Part shown: positions 28,001 to 40,000 of the stretch, in pieces
Layout: every line of letters begins with the position of its first letter
Numbering within the stretch: the first letter of the stretch is position 1
Origin: Heterobilharzia americana
Lineage: Eukaryota > Platyhelminthes > Trematoda > Strigeidida > Schistosomatidae
Direction of reading: 5' to 3'
DNA length: 64,000 nt
NCBI GenBank assembly: GCA_944470555.2
Contig: OX104127.1
Coordinates: 112,248,741-112,312,740, forward strand
Notes under the pieces: generated by a model
Databases searched by the model: none
Told to the model about the DNA's origin: nothing
What the model saw: only the letters and a program-made list of their open reading frames with translations
Made by a program: the position numbers and the translations under genes

Positions 28001-31000
28001 AAGCCGAAAGACTGTTGAGATTAATAACCTGGGTTGATTCTCTTCTCATCTCATTCAATGCAACAATTTCACGTGAATCTATCCTAAAATGCACGATTTT
28101 AGAAAATAATACCCTTATTTTATGGCTAGCAGTATCCGGTATGTTACCACGTAAGCTTTACATGGTGTAACTGACATTACGGATCATTGTTTCGTTCAAA
28201 TTGTGTGTGGAATGAATCATTTCGAGAGTGATTTCTACGAATTTATTAACTTATTGTACAACTTTTTACATTTATTTCAACAAATCAATGACTACTAATG
28301 TTTGTCACGACGCCTAAAGGTTACTTGATGACATACCAGATACCGGCAGTCTATTTTATCAATAGTAGTAGTTTCAAACCATGCGGCTTACCAGTTTGAC
28401 ACAAACCGTATTGGCAGGGAAATAGCTAGTGCGACAAAATTTGCTATTTTTTAAAGGACGTCTTTATTTTTATCTAAATAATTGATTTTAAAGATGCAGT
28501 CAAAACTACGCAGTCTTCAGGACACTGTGTTCTAACATAGTACTCTTATGCAAAAGAAATTCAGCTGAAAAAGAGATATTCCCTTTCGGAAACTGTTTTT
28601 ACATAACTCTAGAATAATCATGAATTCAAATAAAGTACCGTGAATACTCAGTAATAAGATTGGCACGATAGACTTTATTAGAAAGATCAGAATAAATGAG
28701 AGCATTCACTAGCTACTTCTGCCCCTATATTATCTTACTTGTCTGATGATTCATCGGCTGCTTTGTTCGGATCTGTTGGCCCCATCATTTGACGCCAACC
28801 GGCAATCGCATTCCTTCTTGTCAAAATCATGAACAAAGTTTGACCACTGGAAAGGAAATGAATAAAACAGCTAGCTATGAAATCAACAAAAAGCCTTACA
28901 CAAAGATGCATTAGCACAAATTATCATACTTCTTAATAGAACAGAACAGTAGAGATAGAAAAGTACTGGAATAACCAAGAAGAAGATGATAGGAAGTAGG
29001 ACCAATGATTAAAGATTATCAAGATTCACAGAAATGTCAGATCCATGAATAGTGGACTATCTAAACAACTGTAGTTGAATTGAAGTCATTTCACCTAGGA
29101 TCTCCAACAGCAGGTAAATAATATCAAATGAATTTTCAAACAATGTTGATTAAAGGATATCAACTTATTTTCACATAAAGTGAATCCGGTATGTATTACA
29201 AATAATTAGATTTATGCAATTACATTCTTAGTACAATAAATCCATTCAATACAAAGTAGATTATTTTACATCAGCTTACTATCCGTCTCATCATTTTTAT
29301 GATACACGTATATGAAAATATTATTCATTTCTAGTGTGTTATTTTTCACTCTCTAAAAGAAGAATAACCAATTTATCAATGTTCATTTATCTTCTGTCTT
29401 GGCTTCAGCCTACCATAAACAGGACCAGGAATCAACGACGATATCAACATAACACTGATGCAGTAGTGTGTCTTGGTCATAATAAATAGATGTTAGCAAA
29501 GTGTGAAATAACGGGACTACATTTTGTTAGTTTAAGCATAAAAATTTGGCGCTATGATACAGTGTAATTTCACATTAGATTTTTTTAATCTGATATAATA
29601 CTGAGTGATATAGTATTAGTTACTTGATAATAATCCTGGTAGTAATATTATCATATCATTGTGTGCTATATCAAGTAAGCAAAACCTAGGTCTCGTGCTT
29701 TTTGGCACTCGCCAGAAAGGTGTACCTGCAACCTCGACGGGACTGATGTCCCGCCTGAGATTGAAACCCACGCCACCCAGTGTTGTAGTCAGCGACTTTA
29801 CCACTGAGCTATTCGGGTCGTGAATGACCTCCTGCAGGACTGGCTTATCTGTATTGATTAGTCACTGGAGTGCAACAAATTTCATGTGGTCTAGTCCTGA
29901 GTGCTCAGTGGTAAAGTCGCTGACTACAACACTGGGTGATACGGGTTCCAATCTCAGGCGGGATATCAGTTCTGTCGACGTTGCAGATACACCTTGCTGA
30001 CGAGTGCCAAAAAGCACGAAACCTAGGTTCAGGGCTTCCTACCGATTGCCTCCAACCAACTAACATCTACCAATGTGCACCTCGATGCTGAGCTTCCTAG
30101 CTTGGTCGTTACATTGGAAATATGATCGATAGAATTCGGTCTGCACTCAGGACTAGACAACATGAAATTGGTTGCACTCCCGTGACCAATCAAAGCAAGC
30201 AAAACCTAATATGAAAATCGAAGTAGATGTTTTATTTCCTAAACTATTATTGAAATATATAATCTTTCACAATTTCACTTAAACTGTGTCACGAATAAAT
30301 ATCGATTAGAAAAACTATCAAATAAGGAGTCGCATAGATTATTTGAATGAAAGAAGTAATTAGTATACTGCTTATTTGACTTTTCCACCTTAACATATCG
30401 CCGGCGTTAAAAATCATGGTTATATGCTAAAGATCATAAAACGTCCAACTAGTAGTTGTGAATTTAGCCTAGAATAGTTATTCAATAATAAAAATGCAAA
30501 TCTAAATGAGATATAATAAATCACTTTGAAAATACATTATGATTGAACCAGACAAATTCAATAGAATCTACTAAACCTTTTGTTTGTGTCTTATTCTCTC
30601 CATTAATGATTGACTCAATTTCTGTCATAATGAGAAGAACAGACTTGAAAATACACTGATGAGTCTATATTTCAATGTTTCAAGAATATCATAGGTATAT
30701 TGTATTTTGTCACTTACTATTTGATTATTTGGATGAAAATAAAGGTGAAATTGCCAGAAATTAATTTATATGTGGTAGGAAACAACTAAAATGGACATCA
30801 GCTTTTTAAGTTATTGGCTGATGAAGTAGAAAATGTTGAGCTTCATATTTTGATCTATGCTGATATGCAGTCAGGACAAATGTTATTGGAAGATTTCGTA
30901 GTTCACATCATGAAGCCGATTGAGATAAATTATTTTATCTTTGATCTAACGCATTTCTGTGTTTGTGAAAACTATGTGTATGACTGATTTCTTCCTTATT

Positions 31001-34000
31001 TTTAATCCCTTATCTTGATACATTCTCGCTTGATGTGAGATATAAGGTATGGCAACCTGGACCATTACTCAGTAATCCCAGGTTCCATTTTGATATTATT
31101 TATCTGTCTATCTAACTATTGAGTCACCAAGAATCGAACCCAGAACCTTCAGGTTTTCCAGGCAACCACGTTACTGTTGAGCCACTGAGTCAGAGTTTAG
31201 CCGTCCACATTTTTCTACCTCTATCACTTCACAATGTTGTTGTTAAGTTTGATTTGGTACCCCCATCCCCATCGGTTATGACTTCGTGTTAGAACTTCGG
31301 GAAAACTCATCTCGAAACACTTTACCGATGAGCACTAGACCATTATTTATTTTGGAGGTTTGTTGTGGGGATTTTGTGATCTGGGTCAGTTCTGGTAATG
31401 GGTAAAAAAGAGGATGAATCGTAGCATTTTAGAATCTGTCTGTAGTAACAAGCAAATTTTATTGAAATGTGATTAAATTACTCTTCCAATATACGCTTAT
31501 TTTGTTACCCAACTTCAATACACAATTATTGTAATAACAAAATACAACAAACCAACCTTGTCATGTGATTGATCAAATCATTGTAAAATGGCTTATCAGC
31601 ACAATCCTCATATAACTTTTCAGCTAATTCTTTTGTAAGACTTGTTTCTTGACGTGCTGCTACATGAAAACCAGCTGACTTTATTCGTTCAATAATTTCA
31701 TCTCGATTAGCATAAGCATCTGGTTTAATTGCTGCAACTGTTGTCTCAACTGGGAAGAAGAAATTTAAGTCTCGCTCCACTTCACTCTCATTGGCAGAAC
31801 CATGTAGAAGATTAATTTCTCCACTTTTCACATTAAAATTATCTGTTAATTGCTTTGGGACAAACCTAGCTCGTAGTGATTCAGGAGCTGTTGCTTTAGC
31901 ATCATCAATTTTCGTTGGGCCTAACATTTCTTTCCACTTAGAGACAGCATCCTATTTTACAAAAATGAATTTAAAACTGTTAATTGAACTCAATCTGTGA
32001 GAAGAATTAAGCATAAAAGCCATAGATTTATGAAAAGCTAACAACAAGCAAGTATGAACTTGAAAGCTTATTCATAAATACATTTTTAGGACAAATTTCT
32101 TCGGAAATTTTAAGGTGTTTTAAGTTTGGGACTATTAATTTTGATTCAGATAAAAAAAGTCATTCAATATTTAGTTTATCTTTCCAACGGTTTCTCCCCA
32201 CTATTTTACAGCATCAAAGCTGTTCTCATTTATAACTTCACTGACAGATTAACTCAAGCTTATAGCTTCTTATATTAGCACTGTAACTTTTGAAACATTA
32301 TTATGAGAGCCTTTTACCTAAATATCTAATTGTTCCAGACGTATTAACTAGATATTCATTATCGATGACTTTTAGTGGCTATCATGAAGAATGACTATCT
32401 GAAATTTTGAAAGGTCTTTTGTGATGCAATCGAACCGAAGGTAGTTTAGACCATACGATCCCATGAATAGCATTTCAAACGTTAGTTTACTGGATATGAG
32501 ATCTTAGAGTGAAAACCGTTCGGTCAGCAAAAATATCAAAAAAGCACCACTCATCTTATGCTTTCACATTCTGACCAATCAGAAATTGATGCTTAAGGGA
32601 AAAAATATTACTGATTCCTAATAAAACCATCAAAATAGAGAATAATTATTCAGTAAGTCAGGAGATTTCTATCTAGACATTAGGCTTATTTCAGTTTTAA
32701 ATACATGTATCAGTCATTCAAGCTCGATAAGACAGCTCTGATCATTACCTAATTACACTAATTTAGCACTCGATTAAGGTACCTTAAAGAGTTACATAAG
32801 TACTGAAAAAATCACATAAAAAGTTTATTCAACTGTAAAAAAGGTCTGCTTACTTCTCTGGCTAGAAGTAAAGCTAGGCATGGACCACTTGACATTACTA
32901 CTGTTAGCTCTCCAAAATATGGTTGTCCTATATGTTCTTTATAATAGTCTTCCACTTGTTCCTTAGTTAAACGTATCACCTTCTGCATCGCTATCGTAAA
33001 TCCAGCCTTTTTAATTTCTTCTAATATTTTATCTTTATATAATTCGTAGGCTTGTGGACGTAATATGGCAACTGTACGTTGAATTCTACCTTTTTTACCT
33101 GCATCAATTTGTTCAGTAGATGTTTCATGAAGTAGACGATCACGTTTCACTGTTATAACTGGTGGTTCGTAACCTGGATAGAAAAATGCCAATTCTCTGT
33201 TGTTGTTTTGCACGGTTGTGTTTCATGAAATGTGTATGATAAAAAGAAAGGAATGTGATAGTTTATTTTGAAAACAGTTATCAAATGTTTGCTAAACTAC
33301 GGTCACCTTAATATTGATTTGTAAAAGGAAAAAGAGAAAATAAACCAGCTTTAGAGGAAGTTGTAACAAGAAATTAACTTGTCAGCTGATAGAAATCCGT
33401 AAGAAGTAGGAAATCCTTTACCTAGGTTTTGTGATTGTAAGGACTCATTCGCAAGATGTATTTGCTACCTCATGATCTCAGATACACAAACTCGTATAAC
33501 TTAGTGCTATAGTCAGAAAAATTACTACTGGGCAATCCCGGTAGCAGATTACACTTTCACGGTTAAATGGCTATCTAATCCATAAATTAACCTCATCAGG
33601 TTAACTAGTTCACTAGTTAATAGCCGTCCTAAGCACGGATAAAGAGAGAATACTAGGCATAGAGCTAGTAACCCTACCACGGAAAACCAATCCAATCTCT
33701 AAACAAACTTCAAAGCACAAACAAAAATATAAAAATAAAACAAAACTTATTCCTCACTGGAATCAAGGAGACGAAATGACACCGGTTGGTGAAAGCCTTC
33801 GAGAAGCCAGTTGGCCAATGTATCTTCTCTACTCTCGATGAAACCAAAAGTAAGATTGGGGACATGCAACGTTCGCACCATATATGAACCTAGCAAGGCT
33901 GCCCAGATTACAAAACAGATGAGAAGGTATAGCATAGAAGTGCTAGGAATCTGCAAAACCAGATGCAATGCAAGTGGACTCTCCAAACTGTCAACTACAG

Positions 34001-37000
34001 AGTCAATAATCTACTCTGATATCGTCACACAGACAACAACCACGAGCACAGCACACTGAGTTTTCGAGTGGCTATCATGATGTCCCAAACAGCATCAAAG
34101 GCTCTCTCTCACGCAATGCGAACCAATCTCCTACAACATCACGATCATCACAGCAAAATTCAACTCAAAAGGAAGGAAAGCCAAAATCATACAGTGCTAC
34201 ACTACATACCTACAAATAATAAGGATCAAGAGAAGGAGGAATTCTACAGACAACTGCAATCAGTACTGGACAAGACCCCACACCAGATGGTGACATCAAA
34301 ATCAATTCTAACGGGTGGCTTGAATCCCGAACTCGGGGCAGACAACACAGGAAGAGAACTCATCATGCGTCGGGAGGCGCTCGGTGAAATGATGAATGAG
34401 AATGGAGAACTGTCTCCAGACTTCTGCGCATTTATGATTTGGTGATTGGAGGTAGTGTGTACAAACACAAGGATATTCACAAAATGACATGCATCTCACC
34501 AGACAACGGAACACACTAAAAATCAGATCGACTTCATCTCAATCTCAAAAAGTGGAGACGCAGCTTACTGGACGCAAGACCAAGAAGGGGAGCAGATGTA
34601 GGTTCATACCACTCACTATCTAGTGCAAGAAGTCTACCTTAAAATCAAGTTGAAAGCCTTCAAAGAAGCTGGTGATGACAGACCACAGTTGAAGTTCAAC
34701 ACCCAGAACAGAAACTGCACTGAAGGACGAAACTACAAAAGACATCGTCATGTCAGTCAGTCAGCTATTAGGAAAAATTGGGAGACATTAAGCAGCATCC
34801 CTGAAGAAAGCTACCTAGGTGGAAGAACACTGGAACTCTTTCAAAGAGATGTGGAAGGAAACCTGCATAACCGTGTTAGGAAGGAAGAAGAAGCAAGACA
34901 AGGAATGGATCTCCACGGATTTCCACATGGAAGCAGAACATGAACCAGTGCTGTGCTGTGAAGTGCAGTGCAGTGCAGGGATGAACAACGAAAAGGGGAA
35001 CTGAATACAACATAGAAAACACTGGACAAAGAAGTGAAGAACATGGCATGGAAAGAAAAAAGACACTTCTACGACACATTGGCAAGTGAGGCAGAACAGG
35101 CTGCTGGTGGTGGGAGAGACAGAGACCTGAAAACATTATATCAAATAACCAGGTTACTATCTGGCAGAGATCAACACAGATGAAACCAATGAAAGGTTTT
35201 GTGAACGAAACCTAGTTACCAACGAGGAGAAACAAGGGAAACGATGAGCTGACCACTTCAGAAAAACTCCTGAATCGACCACCACCAAGACCCACAGTTC
35301 GTCCAGAAATACCACCAGTAGCCCAGCCACAGTATTACCAGTGAACACAAGCCCTCCGACAAAAGTCGAATTCTGAACGCCATGACGCTGCTGAAATGCG
35401 GGAAAGCAGCAGGATCAGATGGAATTCCCCCAGAAGCACTGAAAACAGACGCAAAGACAACAGCGGACATGCTCACACCACTATTGGAGAAGGTACCTGC
35501 CCATTGATTGGAAGAAGGGCTACCTTGTCAAACTTCCAAAGAAGGATGACCTAAGTCTTCGCAAGAACTGGCCCAGAATCGTGCTCCTGGAGGGACTTAC
35601 AAATGCTCTCCACTCAAAATTGCTACCAGAACAGGTTGGCTGGCTTCAAGAAGAACAAATCATGTACGGATCAAATTGCTACGCTACTCTATACTACACA
35701 TCATCATAAAACAGAGCATAGAATGGCAGTCACCTCAACTCAACTCTACCTTAACTTCATCGATTTTGAAAAGCCCATCTATCAAGGCGTCATCTGAGAA
35801 GTAATTTAGCAAGCAGCTGCTTCAACACTACGGTTTTAGTGCCACAAACCTTTATCAACCTCATTCAAAAGCTATATGCTACATGGCACTACATACCAAG
35901 TGATTCACAATGGAAAGCTCAGTGATGCCATTGAAGTGAAGACAGGAGTAATACAAGTTTGCCGCCTACCACCACCGATGATCCTCCTGATTGTGGTTGA
36001 CTCGACTCGACTCGACTTGACTGGATACTGCAACAAACTGTGAGGAGCAGTGAGAAGATGGGCATACTCTGTTTGACCGATGCAATGAAAAGAGCCTAGA
36101 AGATTTGGATTTCGCCGCCGATGATGATGATTTATTTCTAATGTCTTGTCGCACAAACTCGAAGATCTACAGGCTAAAACTAACAAGTTGGCAGAAGAGG
36201 CGAGGCAGAGCAGAGAAGACGGGACCTCCTCCAAGTGAACGTGAAGAAGACGGAGGTGATGAAGATACCTAACCAACAACAAGAACAACAACTACAAGCA
36301 CTAATCACCATCGACGGGAAGAATCTAGAGGAAGTTGTCTCCTTCATCTACCTACCTAGGCAGCATCGCTTCAACTACAAGCGGCGTGTCGGTGGCACAG
36401 ATGAGGAGGTCAAAGCAGCCAGGATAGAAAAGACAGCAAGACAGGCCTTCATTAATCTGAAACCAGTGTGGATATCTATTGCACTGCACTCAGCATGAAG
36501 CGTGAAGAAGATCCTGATTTTCAAAACTAATGTTAGTGAAGTCAGTGCTGCTACATGGTTCAGAAACTTGGCTTGTTACGAAAATCATTTCCAACAAACT
36601 ACAGGTATTCATCAACGGCTGCCGCCTATGCTCACTCGATAATGAAGATCAGATGGCCTGAATAATAAGAATAAGCAACAAGGAACTTTGACTGGGAAGG
36701 AACCAACCATGAATCCATTGCCCAACAAATGTGCAAAGGAAAGTGGAGATGGATTGGGCATACATTGAGAAGACCGATTGGGGACATCATGCACCAGACC
36801 AGGCACTCGAGTGGAACCCAAATGGGAACCGAAGAGTTTGGTGTCCGAGGGTGACATTGATGAGATGGTGTGAGGAAGAAATGGAAGCCTGTGGGCAGTT
36901 GTGGAGCCAGGTTCAAAAGACTGCAGAGAAAATAGTACAATGGAGACGTGCTACTGAAGCCCTATATTTCACTAGGAACCCAAGGGACAAATAATAAAAA

Positions 37001-40000
37001 TAATAATAACCGATAAACCGTATGAGATAATACAAAATATGGTATACGCGTCTCTTCATGATATTGAAGTAAATAAGGACACATGAGACTTATCAGCAGA
37101 GAATTGGATACAAGAGCAGAAGCCGTGCAAATTGCAATTAAAATAAGAAATAATTAGGGCGGTAACAGAAAAATTTCTTCTAAATTTATAACAAAACAAA
37201 GTGAATCCACGTGTTCGTAGTTAATAACTTCGGCTGTTTCATGTAGCATCTCTAGCTTTGGATTACTTGGAATCCAGAAATGCCATCTTTCCTAACATAA
37301 CTATGGAAAATATTTGATGTTGTAGGGGATCTCTGAGAATTCCAACATATCCTTGATCTTATCAAAATTAAGCACACTGATAGGATTGATTGCAATTTTT
37401 ACAAATACTAGATGACCATAAATTAGCGTTCAGGCTAAGCAGTCACCCTGACTTCATAAATGAAGGATAAGATATGTAGCAATCTTGTTAATAATACGAT
37501 TAGATGCAAGTGTTATACACAAACTATTAGGTATAAAAGGTGGTTTTGCTTCCCTCTTAACCAGAAAACAAAATGTCTGAAATACAACTTACTTCTCACC
37601 TTTCTATAAATGTACGTACGCGAGAAATACTGTTTTATAGGCTAGTAGTATGTGTCACCCGTTAGACTTTAGTTTTGTATGGAGTTAATAGACACAGATA
37701 TGAATAATAACGAGTAAACTGTTGAATACAAGACTGTGAGGAGCGATTTATAGGAAACCATCGGTTACATCATGAAGTGAAGATCATTTTCCACGAGAAA
37801 GCCTTAATACATTTGAGGTACCAGTCACTCAAACTAAATTTTCATGTTAACGAATTGGATTAGAGCATTTAAAAATATAAACCACAGACTCACACAACGA
37901 AATCCGCACTAGAAGGAAGTGGTTATAAGTCATAATCATGATTTCCTGCAGCTACTGAACTTAGGTGAAAGCATTTTTACCGAGTAGACTGAAAGGTCAG
38001 ACAGATACAAGTCTTTACGTACATATGTAATTCACACACATTACAAACTAGTTGATACTGTTCTTAATAAGTTCATCAAAAACTGGGATCAGCTGTATAT
38101 GAAATTAGCTAAATCTCCTCATATCCCACTTTACGACTAACTGAAACTACACTCATAAAACTTTATACCGTAACGAACAGCTTCACTTACTGAGAATTTA
38201 TGGCAAAGCTTAAAAAGAGAGATAGTAAAGATATCTATAAGTTTCACTGAATATTATGATGCTTCAGCTTGACTTTGATCCTTTAGCGTAAACGTTATCT
38301 TCACTTCATTTGAAGTAAAGAGGATTGGAAAAATACCAACGTGTTATTCAATTATCGGTCTGCATGTAAAAAGATTTAGAGATATTATCGAAAACTATTT
38401 CAGCTCATTTGATGATAAAAGCCTGAAATGATGAATGGAGTTGCATAACTGAGGTCATCATTGTTTCTTCTGCCTGTTGAATTGTACGTTCATTTCATAA
38501 ATCAGATGACTAACTAAGCAGAATGCAAGACATATCACTTGTTAGTATTCAGTGATGGTAAGGGCAGCATTACGCACCTCACATGTCATAAAGAAATAAT
38601 TTCAGCAATAGATTATGTTTCAGTAGATGATCTTATTTCCTGTGTATGTCAAAGTGTGCAAAGAGAAGATGAGACATAAGAATCACTTTATCAACAAAAT
38701 ATGATATGGGTCTGATAAAATCTACCATTCTCATTATTCTTGCAATGGTTTGGAATAACCATAGGAAAAATAATGTAGAAAAACTGCATATAAACAGTAG
38801 GCATCCACATAAAATTACTCTTCAGTCTAAGAAAAACCATCTCGAATCTTTCTGTTTTCCTTTGTGTTATGGATACTTTCATCATACTGACAACACAAAC
38901 AGATAGTCATAGACATAAAAAAGTGAAAAATCACCAAACGGATTAGCAATTCAAGCTTCTACAATTCACTAATCACATCAGTAGGTAGTAAAGGGCAACG
39001 AGAATATTGAAGAAGTTGAAAATAGTATGTGTAGAGTGATGAACTGAACAAGACTTAGATAAATTTCAGGAATATCTTCAACTACCAAGAAACAGACTTT
39101 TTCGACAATAGTAAAATAATACAATAACTTACTTTGCAGCCTCTTCTTTAGAATCAGCAGCATGGATAGCATTTCTAATTTTTCCAGATGCATATTTTGC
39201 CCTTAACCTGAAATAACAACATATTCATTATTTGTGAACATTAGAAATTAAATTGCAGTAATATATGTACATATTACACGTAGCAAGTTCGGAAAAATAC
39301 TAACTTGCTTGTGAAGATGCTTTCACAGCGTTCAAATGAGTTATTTGCGAAATCTTACACACAGATACAACAGAAATAGATGGGAATCATTCTCATACTT
39401 ATAAGTTTAGAATCGTGAATTAATGACAACATGAGACATTTCTCTGATACCTGCACTATGAGGTGAAGAATCTGTGCAAGTGATACCAAACATTTGAATG
39501 AAGTCTACTCACGAAAAGCTATATCAAAACGAAAGCAAACTTTAAACTGGATAGTAGGTCTTCATATAATAAAATATAACCTATTCAGAAAACTGCAGAA
39601 AAATTACATCTCCTGATTTATAAATCTTTTTATTGAATTTTTGAGGGAGTTATGGGGATTTGGAAATATTTCAAGTTGTTATTCATTGTAGACTGACATC
39701 ACAGCTCCCTCAAAAATTCAATTGAACTGGTGTTCATTGGTGACTAGCTTCGAGTGGTATTCCCGAAGTTCCAGTGAGAAGTCATGACCGATGGGAGCAA
39801 AGCCTGATGGTCGTGAAGACAGTTACTCAACGGTGACATTGGGTTGCGGTTGCACTATATCATGAGCTAACAGAAATTGGAAATATGGACCGTTGGGTTC
39901 TGACCCAGTGGCTTAATGGTAACGTGTTGGCCACGGAACCTGTAGGTCGTGGGTGCGCACTACTGAGGAGTCCCATACTAGGACGAAATAGCTGTCTAGT

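Noticed and set aside
30780..30970. Open stretch with an acidic peptide
   Set aside because: No family resemblance; exons 9 and 10 already join in phase without it.
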